From: Cephaloticoccus primus
Lineage (GTDB): Bacteria > Verrucomicrobiota > Verrucomicrobiia > Opitutales > Opitutaceae
Length of the DNA stretch: 64,000 nucleotides
NCBI RefSeq assembly: GCF_001580015.1
Contig: NZ_LSZQ01000041.1
Location: 62,001-126,000 of the forward strand
Direction: 5' to 3'
Below are positions 27,255 to 37,044 of this stretch, one piece after another (position 1 is the stretch's first letter; every line of letters begins with the position of its first letter). The position numbers and the translations under genes are program-made. Under the pieces are notes generated by a model. The model worked only from the letters and a program-made list of their open reading frames with translations, did not search any database and had not been told where the DNA came from.

Positions 27255-28535
27255 ATGTCCACCGCCACTGCCGTTTCGCCTGCTACGCCGCCTGCCGCTT
27301 CCGCTGCGCCTCGCCAAGCCAGCACAGCGAGTGCGACCGACCGTTTTTCGTTCCCCGATGCGAGCGGCCATTTTGGCAACTACGGCGGCGTTTACGTGCC
27401 GGAGACTTTGATGACGACGCTCCAGGAGCTGGAGACCGCCTATCTCGAAGTGCGCGAAGATCCCGAGTTTCAGGCCGAGCTCGCCCACCACCTCGCCGAG
27501 TTTGCGGGGCGCCCGACCGAGCTCTACTACGCGAGCCGCCTCACCGAGTACTGCGGCGGCGCGAAGATTTACCTCAAGCGCGAAGACCTGCTGCACACCG
27601 GCGCGCACAAGATCAACAACGCCCTTGCGCAGGCGCTGCTCGCGCGCCGGATGGGCAAGAAGCGGATCATCGCCGAGACGGGCGCGGGCCAGCACGGCTG
27701 CGCGACGGCGGCGGCCTGCGCGAAGTTTGGCTTGGAGTGCGTCATCTACATGGGCGCACACGACATGGAGAGGCAGGCGCTCAACGTCTTCCGCATGCGG
27801 CTGATGGGCGCCGAAGTGCGCGGCGTAGAGGCCGGGCAAAAAACGCTCAAGGAAGCGATTAACGAAGCCATGCGCGACTGGGTGACCAATGTGCGCAGCA
27901 CCCACTACATCCTCGGTACCGCCTACGGCTCGCACCCGTATCCGATGATGGTGCGCGACTTTCACCGCGTGATTGGCCGCGAGGCGCGCGCGCAGATCCT
28001 CGCCCGCGAAGGCCGCCTGCCCGACGAGCTCATCGCCTGTGTGGGCGGCGGCAGTAACGCGATCGGGCTGTTCTTCGATTTTCTTGAAGACACGCAGATC
28101 GCCATGATCGGCGTCGAAGCGGGCGGCACCGGTCTTGAGCGCGGTGAGCATGCGGCGCGTTTTGCCACGGGGCGCTTGGGCGTTTTGCAAGGCTGCAAAA
28201 CCTACCTGCTCCAGGATCAGGAAGGGCAGATTGAGCTCACGCACTCGGTCTCGGCAGGGCTCGACTACGCCGCAGTGGGGCCCGAGCACGCCTTCTACCG
28301 CGAGCGCGGGCGGATCCAGTTTGCCTACGCGACCGATGATGAAGTGCTGGAGGCCTTTCAGCTCTGCTCGCGGCTCGAAGGCATTATTCCTGCGCTGGAG
28401 AGTAGCCACGCGCTCGCGCATGCGGTGAAGCGCGCCCGCGAACTCGGCCCCGGCAAGCTCCTCGTCGTCAACCTCTCCGGTCGCGGCGATAAAGACGTGG
28501 AGCAAGTCGCCGCCCTCCTCGGGCAGCGCGGGTGA
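27255..28535 (+). CDS. trpB: Tryptophan synthase beta chain
   Basis: 426 residues including an Ala/Thr/Pro-rich leader of about 28 residues. The catalytic Lys lies in [17 protein letters not shown], which forms the Schiff base with pyridoxal phosphate; [15 protein letters not shown] and [11 protein letters not shown] (phosphate-binding glycines) are typical TrpB1. It joins indole and serine to give tryptophan. No trpA or other trp genes are next to it, so the alpha subunit gene lies elsewhere. Confidence 0.97.
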   Translation: MSTATAVSPATPPAASAAPRQASTASATDRFSFPDASGHFGNYGGVYVPETLMTTLQELETAYLEVREDPEFQAELAHHLAEFAGRPTELYYASRLTEYCGGAKIYLKREDLLHTGAHKINNALAQALLARRMGKKRIIAETGAGQHGCATAAACAKFGLECVIYMGAHDMERQALNVFRMRLMGAEVRGVEAGQKTLKEAINEAMRDWVTNVRSTHYILGTAYGSHPYPMMVRDFHRVIGREARAQILAREGRLPDELIACVGGGSNAIGLFFDFLEDTQIAMIGVEAGGTGLERGEHAARFATGRLGVLQGCKTYLLQDQEGQIELTHSVSAGLDYAAVGPEHAFYRERGRIQFAYATDDEVLEAFQLCSRLEGIIPALESSHALAHAVKRARELGPGKLLVVNLSGRGDKDVEQVAALLGQRG

Positions 28536-28707
28536 CGAAGTGGGGCGGCGGCGCGGCTGTGCACCGCAGTGTGTGGCATGCGTGGCCCGGGAATAACGAG
28601 CGCTGCCGCGCACGCCTGCCGCACCCGCTCAAAAAAATCGCGGTCCGCCACCGCGCCCCAGTAAAAGGACTCTTGGCCCCGGCCCCGACTGCGCTTCTCC
28701 TGCGCGT

Positions 28708-29613
28708 ATGAAAAGCATGACTGGCTACGGCCGTGCCACGGCGACTTTGGGCGGGATGACGTTGACCGTCCAGGTCAGCTCGGTGAACCGCAAGGTTCTG
28801 GATATTTCGCTCTCGCTGCCGGGCGACTGGGACGCCCTGGAGCCCGAAGTTCGCGAAGCGATTCGCAGCATCGCTGCTCGCGGAAAGGTGCACCTGCGCG
28901 CGGAGCTGAGCGGGCGAGCACTGACGGGAGAAGCCGGCGCGGCAGCGGATGATCGCGCGGCGGCTTGGGACGAGACGGCGATTGCGGCTACGCTCGGCCA
29001 ACTACGCGAGCTGGCCCATGCGCAGAGTATCCCCTTTACGCCGACCGCCGACCTGTTGTGGCGGATTGCCAGCGCACAGGAGCAGTCCGCCCCCGCGATT
29101 TCGATAGAAGACCCGCTGACGCAGGACATTATCATGGCGACGATTGATGACGCGCTGCGCGCCTTTGCCGCGATGCGCGCGAAGGAGGGCGAGGCGCTCC
29201 TTGTCGATTTTCTGGGCCGCCTGGAGCAGATGCAGCGCCTCGTCGAGGCAATCGCCCGCCGCGCGCCCGAAGTGCCGATTGCCCACCGTGAGCAACTCCT
29301 GCGGCGCCTGGCGGAGTCTGGCCTTGATCTCGACCCCGAGGAAGAGCGCGTACTCAAGGAAATCGCACTTTTCGCGGATCGCTGCGACATCACCGAAGAG
29401 CTCACGCGCCTGCGCAGCCACCTTGAGCAGTTTACCGCGCTGCTGCGCAGCGAAGGCGAGATCGGGCGCAAGGCAGAGTTCATCCTTCAGGAAATTGGCC
29501 GCGAGGTGAACACCATCGGCGCCAAGGCCAACGACCTCGAAATCGCCCGTCAGGTGATCGAGCTGAAAAACGAGCTCGACCGCCTCCGCGAACAAATCGC
29601 CAACGTGGAGTAG
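28708..29613 (+). CDS. yicC: YicC family endoribonuclease-like protein
   Basis: 301 residues starting MKSMTGYGRATATLGGMT, the family's invariant N-terminus, and ending in the conserved DUF1732 segment (EEERVLKEIALFADRCDITE, then EIGREVNTIGAKANDLEIAR and LKNELDRLREQIANVE). YicC proteins are reported as RNases that act on mRNA or small RNA. It lies between trpB and a toxin-antitoxin pair. A gap of 172 bases precedes it. Confidence 0.93.
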   Translation: MKSMTGYGRATATLGGMTLTVQVSSVNRKVLDISLSLPGDWDALEPEVREAIRSIAARGKVHLRAELSGRALTGEAGAAADDRAAAWDETAIAATLGQLRELAHAQSIPFTPTADLLWRIASAQEQSAPAISIEDPLTQDIIMATIDDALRAFAAMRAKEGEALLVDFLGRLEQMQRLVEAIARRAPEVPIAHREQLLRRLAESGLDLDPEEERVLKEIALFADRCDITEELTRLRSHLEQFTALLRSEGEIGRKAEFILQEIGREVNTIGAKANDLEIARQVIELKNELDRLREQIANVE

Positions 29614-29689
29614 GGAGCTGGCGGGGAATAAACACTCCTTGCTGGGTGAGCACTGGTGCTTAGCGTCGAGCCCGTAACGAGACCAAGCC

Positions 29690-30013
29690 ATGCCCGTGAT
29701 CCAGCTCCCACCCCGAAAGTTCGTGAGTCGTACAGTGCCCGCGCTTTCGGTGCTGGCCTCCGATGAGGTCTCAACAGCCGAGGCTGCACGGCTTGTGGAG
29801 ATGCCAGAGGACGAGCTCGTTTTTATTTGGAAGCGAAGCGGCTTCCCCCTCCTCCGCACCGATCAGAAGGAGACGAGACTCAAGTGGAGGGACCTGTTAC
29901 TCTTCCAACAGCAAATGCAGCAAGATCGTGAGGAAGACGGGCGGTCGGGCTGGGGGAAGCTTGTTCGAGAGTTGGATGCGGAGGGCCTATACTGGTGCAG
30001 CGATAAACAGTGA
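29690..30013 (+). CDS. Excisionase-type HTH antitoxin
   Basis: 107 residues. The segment STAEAARLVEMPEDELVFIW with KRSGFPLLRTDQKETRLKW is a MerR/excisionase-like helix-turn-helix, and the C-terminal tail ELDAEGLYW resembles the antitoxins that accompany a subgroup of PIN toxins. The next gene, 22 bases on, is such a PIN toxin, here frameshifted. The pair would be self-regulated. Confidence 0.65.
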   Translation: MPVIQLPPRKFVSRTVPALSVLASDEVSTAEAARLVEMPEDELVFIWKRSGFPLLRTDQKETRLKWRDLLLFQQQMQQDREEDGRSGWGKLVRELDAEGLYWCSDKQ

Positions 30014-30035
30014 GAGTGACTGGGGGTGCCCATCG

Positions 30036-30621
30036 ATGAACTCGGATCGAAAGGGACTTCCGGCTCATGAGCGCGCCGTTTTCGATGCCTGTTTGCTAGC
30101 GGATCTCCCTGTCGCCGACGTACTGTTGAGAGCGGCAAAGTGGTGTCGCTCCTCATTCACCCCTGTCTGGAGCGACTCCATTTTAGAGGAAACCTATCGG
30201 ACACAGACCCAGAAGTTTGCTCACCCTTGGCCATCAGAGCGGGCGAAGGGCTTCCGGATGACTCTCCAGAGACTTTCCTGACAGCCTTGTTTGTGGCTGT
30301 GAGAGGTGGATCTCGCAGTGTACAAATCACGAAAAGGATAGGCACGTGCTGGCCTGTGCGATTGAGGGGAGGGCGCGGACGATTGTGACTTTCAACTTGA
30401 GGGATTTCAGGGCCGCAGATCTGGAGAAGTGGCAAGTCCGGGCGGTCCACCCACAGGATTACCTACTGGAGCTCTACGCGATAGATGTTCCGGGTGTCAT
30501 GCGGAGCTTAACCGCGGCAGCCCAAGGTCGAGCCGTCCCGTTGACTGTGCCGGAGTTCTTGCGACGCTTGGGACGCTCGCTCCCGAAGTTTTCTGAAAAA
30601 CTCCTTTCAGAGGCAGGGTGA
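30036..30621 (+). pseudogene. PIN-domain toxin, frameshifted
   Basis: Frame 1 (ATG 30036) reads HERAVFDACLLADLPVADVL and SDSILEETYRTQ and stops at 30279-30281. Frame 2 continues the same protein as FPDSLVCG, EKDRHVLACAIEGRARTIV, TFNLRDF and HPQDYL. Joined, they give a PIN protein of about 194 residues with D in VFDAC, E in ILEE and D in DRHVLA. One extra base near 30270-30276 (AGACTTTCCTGA) accounts for the break. The toxin is presumably inactive unless the frameshift is an assembly error or is bypassed. Confidence 0.75.
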
Positions 30622-30659
30622 GAGGCTCGTGCATTTCCCCTTGGAGGAACCAATGCAGA

Positions 30660-31229
30660 TCAAGGCCGCCCATCGCTACGGGCCTCGGTGTTGAGCGAGT
30701 GCCAGAGGTAGAGGATGACGCCGATGCAGATCGCCGAGTCGGCTACATTAAAGGTCGGGTAGATGTAGCTGCCGAAGTGGAAGTCTAAAAAATCAATGAC
30801 GTGGCCGTGCTGGAGCCGGTCGACGAGGTTACCGACGATGCCGCCGCAGAGCAGGCCAAAGGCGAGTTGGGCGCGGCGGGCGCGCAGCCCCAGGCTGAGC
30901 CGGAAAAAGTAAATCGCGCCCAAACTGACAAGCGCGACTCCTGCCAGTAGCGTGCTTTTCCCCGAGAGGATGCTCCATGCGGCGCCGGTGTTTCCGACGT
31001 GCACGAGGTGGAAAAAGCCGGGTATGATCGCAATCGAATAGTCGGGCCCGTAGCTGCCGAGCGGCATTTGCGCGATGATCCACCACTTGGTGGCTTGATC
31101 GAGGGCGAAGGTGCCGACGGCCAATACGAGCAGGAGACGATACGCGGAGATGCGCTGCCAGCGGGAGTGGAGGGGCGGCGGCGGCGGCGATCCGACCTTG
31201 CGCGAGGGAGCGTGTTGTCCGGCAGGCAT
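30660..31229 (-). CDS. lspA: Lipoprotein signal peptidase
   Basis: 189 residues with four membrane helices after a Pro-rich leader of about 30 residues. Catalytic aspartates are in GNLVDRLQHGHVIDFL and FNVADSAICIGV; the N-terminal DQATKWW motif is also present. It cleaves the signal peptide of prolipoproteins such as the OppA homologue here. It is the last gene of an ileS - DksA-like - lspA run on the minus strand, the common ileS-lspA linkage. Confidence 0.95.
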   Translation of the reverse strand: MPAGQHAPSRKVGSPPPPPLHSRWQRISAYRLLLVLAVGTFALDQATKWWIIAQMPLGSYGPDYSIAIIPGFFHLVHVGNTGAAWSILSGKSTLLAGVALVSLGAIYFFRLSLGLRARRAQLAFGLLCGGIVGNLVDRLQHGHVIDFLDFHFGSYIYPTFNVADSAICIGVILYLWHSLNTEARSDGRP

Positions 31230-31439
31230 GTTTCAGAGTGAGTGGAGAAAGTGAGCGCGTGAGGGAGCGGCAGCGGGGAGGGGGGCGCAGGCGCAAACAA
31301 ACTGCGGCAGATGGGGGCAGGTGCTGCGTATGTGCGGACGGGCTGGCGTATGGTGAAAGAGAGAAAGGCCGGTCCGCGCACAAAATGCGGGCGGGCTCGA
31401 CAGCGAGGGGGCGGGAGGGGCGGCCTGCGCTGCTGCCCC

Positions 31440-32951
31440 TTAATCGCTATCGGCATCCATGATTTTGCCGCCGTCTTCGCTGCCGAGCTCGCCGAAGAGG
31501 CCGGCCTGTGTGCGCACGCGGTAGCGGTTGCGCTCGATTTCCTTTTGCGCTTCGGCGGAATAGCGGGTGAAGGGCACGGCGAGGAGGCGGGGTTTGGCGA
31601 TGGGTTTGCCGGTGACTTCGCAGATGCCGTAGGTGCCGCTGGTGATCCGCTTGATGGCGGCTTCGATCTCGGAGAGCGCCTCCTGCTCGGAGGAGACGAG
31701 CGAGAGGGCGAAGTCGCGGTCAAAGGTATCGGTGCCCGCATCGGCCATGTGCTGGCCGTAGGAGGAGAGGTCGCCGGCATCGTCTTTTGAGGAGCGCTTG
31801 AGTGTGTCCTCCGAGTGCTGGTCGATCTGGCCGGTGAGGTGCTCGCGCAGCTCAACAAGCAGCTTGTAGTAGCGTTTGAATTTTTCGGGCACGAGGGCGG
31901 CTTCGCGCGGCTCGGGGATGCTGCTGGCGGCGTCTTTGCCGTTGGGGTTGAAGCCCAGGATGTCGGCCAGTGAGGCCGCCTTGATGTGATTGGGCTTGGC
32001 GGCGGGGGCGGCGACAGGGGCTGCGGTGCCAGTGGCTTTTTTAGTCGTGGCGAGGCTCGCAGGCTTCGACGGCTTGGAAGGGGAGGGCTTGGGTGTTTCG
32101 CTCTTGGCAGCGTTGGACTCGGCGATGGCGCGCACCTCATCGAGCGAGAAGCTGATCGGGCGCGCGGGCGGCGTGCGCAGGGCGGCCTTCGCTGGTGAGC
32201 CTCCGCCATTGGACGTGCGCAGCGCAGCCTTAGCTGCCGAGCCACTACCACTGGGAGTGCGCAACGTGGCCTTGGTTGCCGCTGAGGCTCGCGGATTTGT
32301 CGCTGGTGCAGTGTGACTGCTGGATGTGCGCGGCGTGGGCTTGGTCGATTTGGAACCAAGCGTTGCCGGGCGGCCGCTGGCGAGGCCGCTGGGAGCTTTG
32401 GTGGCTTTGACCGTAGCGCGTGTGTTCGAGGTTGTGGGCTTAGGAGCCGTCGCTTTGGCAGAGCCCTTTTTAAGGGAGGGAGATTGGGCTGCCGTTACCG
32501 CTTTCTTGTTGGCCGCGCTCTTCGTCCCTTTTTTGGCCGGGCCGACTTTTTTCTTTGAGGCGGCGGGAGTCGCTGTCTTCGCGGCCTTGTTGGGGGCTTT
32601 GGCTTTCGGCTGTGCTGTCGATTTTTTTACAGCGGTGGAGCTGGGCTTCGCCGAGCTGCGTGCTGGTTTGGCCTTTGATGCGGTCGGCTTGGACGGCGCT
32701 ACAGCTTTGGACTTGGGAGCCGTCCTGGCTGCTTTTGCAACGGGCTTGGGAGCGGTTTTGCCGACGTTTTTTTTCGGAGCAGCCGAGGGGGCGGCCTTGG
32801 TTTTCGCAGAGGGCTTTACCTTGGCGCTGAGAGCAGGTTTGGCGGCAGCGGACTTCTTCACCTTGGGCGCTGCTTTTGCCGAAGCGGTTTTCTTGGGTGT
32901 TGATTTTTTGGGAGCCGCTTTGGGCGCTGCCTTTTTCTTGGAGTTAGCCAT
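31440..32951 (-). CDS. DksA/TraR-type protein with histone H1-like N-terminus
   Basis: 503 residues in two parts. Residues 1 to about 330 are low-complexity, rich in Lys, Ala, Pro, Ser and Thr (PKKSTPKKTASAKAAPK type repeats), like histone H1 tails. The last 150 residues form a DksA/TraR-like coiled coil (KRYYKLLVELREHLTGQID) with DAGTDTFDRDFALSLVSSEQ and a zinc-finger region YGICEVTGKPIAKPRLLAVP that keeps only one of the usual four cysteines. It may bind DNA through the tail and RNA polymerase through the C-terminal part. It lies between ileS and lspA, as I recall from other Verrucomicrobia. Confidence 0.75.
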   Translation of the reverse strand: MANSKKKAAPKAAPKKSTPKKTASAKAAPKVKKSAAAKPALSAKVKPSAKTKAAPSAAPKKNVGKTAPKPVAKAARTAPKSKAVAPSKPTASKAKPARSSAKPSSTAVKKSTAQPKAKAPNKAAKTATPAASKKKVGPAKKGTKSAANKKAVTAAQSPSLKKGSAKATAPKPTTSNTRATVKATKAPSGLASGRPATLGSKSTKPTPRTSSSHTAPATNPRASAATKATLRTPSGSGSAAKAALRTSNGGGSPAKAALRTPPARPISFSLDEVRAIAESNAAKSETPKPSPSKPSKPASLATTKKATGTAAPVAAPAAKPNHIKAASLADILGFNPNGKDAASSIPEPREAALVPEKFKRYYKLLVELREHLTGQIDQHSEDTLKRSSKDDAGDLSSYGQHMADAGTDTFDRDFALSLVSSEQEALSEIEAAIKRITSGTYGICEVTGKPIAKPRLLAVPFTRYSAEAQKEIERNRYRVRTQAGLFGELGSEDGGKIMDADSD

Positions 32952-32999
32952 GAGGAATCGTCGTTGAGGGTTTCGTTAAAGAGGAGGGGCGTTTGGGGG

Positions 33000-35900
33000 T
33001 TAAGCTGCGTGGGCGGTTGAAAGGGCTTCGGTACAGCGCGGACACACACCGCTTGCAGGATCGAGCGCGGGCTCCCAACGCCAGCAACGTGGACAGCGCA
33101 CGAGCCCGGCTTCTTCGCCGGTGCGGACGAGAATGCGAAGGCCATCGCCGGACGGGGAACCGGCCTCGGCCTCCGCGGTGGAGGAGTCGCCCGCTGCGGT
33201 TTCGAGCGCGACTTGGGAGACGATAAAGAGCTCGGGGAGCGCCTCGCGGTAGCGTTGCAGCATGGCGAAGACCTCATCGGCGGCGCGGCCTGTAATCGTG
33301 ATGACGGCGTCGAGCGATTTGCCGAGCTCGCCCGCGGCGCGGCGCGGCTCGATTTGCTGCGAGACTTGCGCGCGGACGCGGAGCAAGCGCTCGAACTCGT
33401 CTGCGAGTTTTTCGTCCCGCCACTCGGCGGGAGCACTCGGCCAGTCCTGGAGGTGGACGGAGTCGCTGGTGTACTCGCAGCCCGCCGTCGCGTAGCTCCA
33501 GGCTTCGTCGGTCGTGAAGCTGAGGATGGGCGCGAGCAGCCGGACGAGCGAGTGAAAGAGGTGGTAGATCGCGGTCTGCGAGGAGCGGCGCAGCGGGTGC
33601 GCGGCACCGAGCGTGTACAGCCTGTCCTTGAGGATGTCGTGGTAGATGGCCGAGAGCGTGACGGCGCAGAACTGGTTGCACAGTTGGTAGACGCGGTGGA
33701 ACTCGTAGCGCGAGTAAGCGCGCGTGCACTCGTCGATCAGGGCGGCGCACTGGTGGAGTGCCCAGCGGTCGAGCGCGTCCATCTCGCCGAGGGGCACGGC
33801 GTCCTGGCCGAGCCGGAAATCGAAGAGATTGGAGAGCTGGAAGCGAAAGGTGTTGCGGAAGAGCCGGTAGGCCTCGCCCACGTTTTTCAGGATCTCGTCG
33901 TCCACCGGGATGTCGTCGCGGAAGTCCTGCGAGGCGATCCACAGCCGGATGACGTCGGCGCCGTATTGGCCGATGTAGGCTTCGGCAGTTTGCGGCTTTT
34001 GGTAGCTGCTGCTTTTGGAAATCTTTTGCCGGTCTTTATCGACGATGAAGCCGTGGGTGAGGACGGCCTTGTAGGGCGCCGCGCCGGAGGCGATCACGCT
34101 GTTCCAGAGCGAGGACTGAAACCAGCCGCGGTGCTGGTCGCTGCCCTCAAGGTAGAGATCGGCGGGCCAGTGCGTGCCGCCTTGGCCGCGGCGCAGGACG
34201 GCGGCCTGGGTGGAGCCCGAGTCGATCCACACGTCGAGAGTGTCGCGTCCGCAGCGAAGCTCGCTGGCGGGCGGCCAGTGCGCAGGGAGCGCGACGCCGT
34301 CGAGCAGCTCGGCTGCGCTGAGCGCGTACCAACAATTGGAGCCGTGCCGGGCCACACGGTCTGCGACCGCGCGGACGACATCCGCATCGAGGTAGGGCTG
34401 TTTGTCGGGGCCGTAAAATGCGACGAGCGGGACGCCCCACGCGCGTTGACGGCTGATGCACCAATCGGGGCGCGACTCGACCGCACCGCGAATCCGCGCT
34501 TCGCCCCAGGCGGGAATCCAGCCACCCGCCGCCGCGATTTTACCGATCTCGGCGAGCGCGATTTTCCTCGGCGTGGGCGCAGTCCCTTTTATCGGGGCGT
34601 ACTGCGCGTTGGCGGCGCGTCCTGCGTTTTTCTCTTCGACGGATGCTTCTTCTGTCGCCGCGTGGTTCACCGTTTGTGCGGCGGCGTCTGTCGCATCGAG
34701 CGAGACGAACCACTGATCGACGGCGCGAAAGATGATCGGCGTCTTTGAGCGCCAGCAGTGCGGGTAGCTGTGCTCGTACTTGGCCTTGGCCAGGAGTGCG
34801 CCGGACTCGGCGAGTTTCTTCAGGACGGCGAGGTTGGCTGCCGAGGGCTTCCTGGCCTTGGCGTCTTCGGCGGTCTCGAGCGTGCTCAGCCCGACGAGCT
34901 CGGCGGGGATTTGCCCGTCGTCGAGGTAGCGGCCGTCGTCGCCCACGGGGCAGTAAATATCGAGGCCGTATTTGAGGCCGGTCTGGTAGTCTTCGGCGCC
35001 GTGGCCGGGGGCGGTGTGGACGGCGCCGGTGCCGCTCTCGGTGGTGACGTAGTCGGCGAGGACGATAGGTGAAGCGCGGTCGATGAAGGGATGTCGCGCG
35101 CGCAGTCCTTCGAGTTTTGCGCCCTCGAGTGTCGCGACGATGGCAGGCGCGGGCTCAAGCTTGGCGGCGGCGGCGACTGCCCCCAAAAGCGCCTGTGCAA
35201 CGATGAGCCGCTCCGCGCCCGTGTCGGCCACGGCGTACTCGACCTGCGGGTGCAGCGCGATTGCGAGGTTGGCGGGGATCGTCCACGGCGTGGTGGTCCA
35301 GATGACGACCGAGAGCGGCTTGTCGGTGGGGAGGCCCACGCGCTGTGCTTCTGCGGCGGGGATGGGAAACTTTACCCAGATGGCGACCGAGGTGTGCGGC
35401 TTGTACTCGATCTCGGCCTCGGCGAGCGCGGTCTCAAAAGGAATCGACCAGTAAACGGGCTTCTTGCTGCGGTAGACGAGGCCCTGCTCCACGAATGCGG
35501 CAAAGGTGCGCAGGATATCGGCCTCAAACGCGGGGGACTTGGTTTTGTATTCGTTGTCCCAATCGGCGAGGACGCCGATCCGCTTGAACTGCGCCCGCTG
35601 CGTGGCGATCCACTGTTCGGAAAATGCATCGCAGCGCGCGCGCAGCTCGGCGGTCGTGAGCTCCAGATTCTGTGCGCGAATCTCGGCACTGACCTTTTGC
35701 TCGATGGGCAGCCCGTGGCAGTCCCAGCCCGGGACGTAGGGCGTGCGGTAGCCGCTCATCGACTTGAAGCGGTTTACGAAATCCTTGAGCGATTTGTTCA
35801 GCGCGGTGCCGATGTGGACGTCGCCGTTGGTGAAGGGCGGTCCATCGTGCAGGACGAAGCTTTTGTCGCTGTGCGCGCGCTTGCGCTGCATCGCCGCGAA

Positions 35901-36014
35901 GAGGTCGAGCTGCTCCCAATGCTTGAGGCGCGCGGGCTCGCGCTGGACGAGGTTGGCCCGCATGGGGAAGTCTGTTTTGGGGAGTAGCAGAGTGTCTTTC
36001 AGGTCTTGGGCCAT
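33000..36014 (-). CDS. ileS: Isoleucyl-tRNA synthetase
   Basis: 1004 residues. Class I motifs: HIGTALNKSLKD after DGPPFTNGDV (HIGH equivalent) and KISKSSSYQKP (KMSKS). The editing domain follows the first half (WTTTPWTIPANLAIALHPQV, GTGAVHTAPGHGAEDY). A C-terminal zinc site CPRCWRWEP...CPRC matches bacterial IleRS. A 40-residue insert rich in Ala/Glu lies before the KIAA-like region near residue 475. It charges tRNA-Ile. First gene of the run with the DksA-like protein and lspA. Confidence 0.97.
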   Translation of the reverse strand: MAQDLKDTLLLPKTDFPMRANLVQREPARLKHWEQLDLFAAMQRKRAHSDKSFVLHDGPPFTNGDVHIGTALNKSLKDFVNRFKSMSGYRTPYVPGWDCHGLPIEQKVSAEIRAQNLELTTAELRARCDAFSEQWIATQRAQFKRIGVLADWDNEYKTKSPAFEADILRTFAAFVEQGLVYRSKKPVYWSIPFETALAEAEIEYKPHTSVAIWVKFPIPAAEAQRVGLPTDKPLSVVIWTTTPWTIPANLAIALHPQVEYAVADTGAERLIVAQALLGAVAAAAKLEPAPAIVATLEGAKLEGLRARHPFIDRASPIVLADYVTTESGTGAVHTAPGHGAEDYQTGLKYGLDIYCPVGDDGRYLDDGQIPAELVGLSTLETAEDAKARKPSAANLAVLKKLAESGALLAKAKYEHSYPHCWRSKTPIIFRAVDQWFVSLDATDAAAQTVNHAATEEASVEEKNAGRAANAQYAPIKGTAPTPRKIALAEIGKIAAAGGWIPAWGEARIRGAVESRPDWCISRQRAWGVPLVAFYGPDKQPYLDADVVRAVADRVARHGSNCWYALSAAELLDGVALPAHWPPASELRCGRDTLDVWIDSGSTQAAVLRRGQGGTHWPADLYLEGSDQHRGWFQSSLWNSVIASGAAPYKAVLTHGFIVDKDRQKISKSSSYQKPQTAEAYIGQYGADVIRLWIASQDFRDDIPVDDEILKNVGEAYRLFRNTFRFQLSNLFDFRLGQDAVPLGEMDALDRWALHQCAALIDECTRAYSRYEFHRVYQLCNQFCAVTLSAIYHDILKDRLYTLGAAHPLRRSSQTAIYHLFHSLVRLLAPILSFTTDEAWSYATAGCEYTSDSVHLQDWPSAPAEWRDEKLADEFERLLRVRAQVSQQIEPRRAAGELGKSLDAVITITGRAADEVFAMLQRYREALPELFIVSQVALETAAGDSSTAEAEAGSPSGDGLRILVRTGEEAGLVRCPRCWRWEPALDPASGVCPRCTEALSTAHAA

Positions 36015-36205
36015 GTGAGCGGAGCGCGGAAGGCTAGGGTGGGGGAACCCCTAGTCAAGGGAGGCGACGCGCCTAAATTGTGGGCCCGCTCTGCGCGCCG
36101 ACCAGCGAACGGGCGGCTCCGGAAAAATCGTGTCTGCTGCTTGCGCGCACGCACCCGCCATCCCGCGCGCGCTCCGAAGCGCGCGGGCCACGCTTGCGCC
36201 ACTCG

Positions 36206-36835
36206 CTACACCGGCTCCGCCGCGCCCAAACCGCGTTGAAAAGTGTCTCTGATGATTTGCTCGGCGTAGGCCCACAGAGCGGGCGCGCCTGCGGTGATTG
36301 TGGCGGCGTTGCGCTCGAAGATGCGCTCTTGGGTGATGCCGTGTTTTTGCCAGGCGGCGCCATCGGTCAGGCAATTCAGGAGTATCGGGTTGAGCCGATC
36401 ACAGGCGGCGGCGAAGCGCGCCTCCGGCGTTTTCTGCGCCTCAAACTCATCCCATAACGCGCGGTAGTCGCGCGCCTGATCTTCCGGCAGGAGCCCGAAA
36501 ATGCGCTCGGCAGCGCGCGCTTCGCGCTCGTGTTGGGCGGCGCGGGCGGCGGTGTCGTAGGCGAAGGTGTCGCCCGCATCGATTTCCACGAGGTCGTGGA
36601 TCAGGGCCATCTTGATGACGCGCAAGACATCGAGCGTCTGGCCGTACTCGCCCGCGGCGTGCTCGGCCAGAGTCATCACCATGAGCGCGAAGTGCCAGGA
36701 GTGCTCGGCGCTGTTTTCGGCGCGGCGGCTCTGGCTGAGCAGCGTCTGGCGGGTGATCTCCTTCAGCTTATCGGCCTCGATGATAAACTGCATCTGCCTG
36801 GCGAGGCGCGCGGAGGGGGAGAGATCGGTAGACAT
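36206..36835 (-). CDS. HD-domain phosphohydrolase (YfbR/HDDC2-like)
   Basis: 209 residues from the ATG at 36835 (MSTDLSPSARL), preceded by GGCGGGGAA; a longer frame starts at 36958 but its first 41 residues show no conservation. HD residues: ENSAEHSWHFAL (first His), ALIHDLVEIDAGDTFAYD (His-Asp), and a later Asp in ACDRLNPIL. The family removes phosphate from deoxynucleoside 5'-monophosphates. It is divergent from serA. Confidence 0.85.
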   Translation of the reverse strand: MSTDLSPSARLARQMQFIIEADKLKEITRQTLLSQSRRAENSAEHSWHFALMVMTLAEHAAGEYGQTLDVLRVIKMALIHDLVEIDAGDTFAYDTAARAAQHEREARAAERIFGLLPEDQARDYRALWDEFEAQKTPEARFAAACDRLNPILLNCLTDGAAWQKHGITQERIFERNAATITAGAPALWAYAEQIIRDTFQRGLGAAEPV

Positions 36836-36992
36836 TTCCCCGCCGAGTAAGTTTTGCGCGCTGGTTCGGGCAAGCGGCTTTGCGTCGGGCACAGGCTTGC
36901 GGAGCGTTTTGCCGGCAAGCCCCGAGCGAGCGTACAAACGGGCCCAATGCCCCCCCACCAGGAGGGGGTATGATTGTGACTCGCGGTTTTAT

Positions 36993-37014
36993 TTGCGTTT
37001 GCCGAAGCGCAAAC
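36993..37014 (+). promoter_or_regulatory. Short hairpin in the serA leader
   Basis: TTTGCG (36993-36998) and CGCAAA (37009-37014) can pair across ten bases, 30 bases before the serA start. Too short to be more than a candidate leader structure. Confidence 0.2.
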
Positions 37015-37044
37015 TCTAACTCGCCGCCTTTTTCCTGAAAACTG

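Noticed and set aside
27201-28613. 470-codon minus-strand frame
   Set aside because: Antisense shadow of trpB.
28536-28707. A fourth copy of the terminal-repeat element
   Set aside because: The gap starts with GTGGGGCGGCGG and ends with CCGCGCCCCAGT, but the diagnostic AATTTGCGATTT hairpin and the CGCGTGGGGCGG end are absent.
33213-34748. 511-codon plus-strand frame
   Set aside because: Antisense shadow of ileS.
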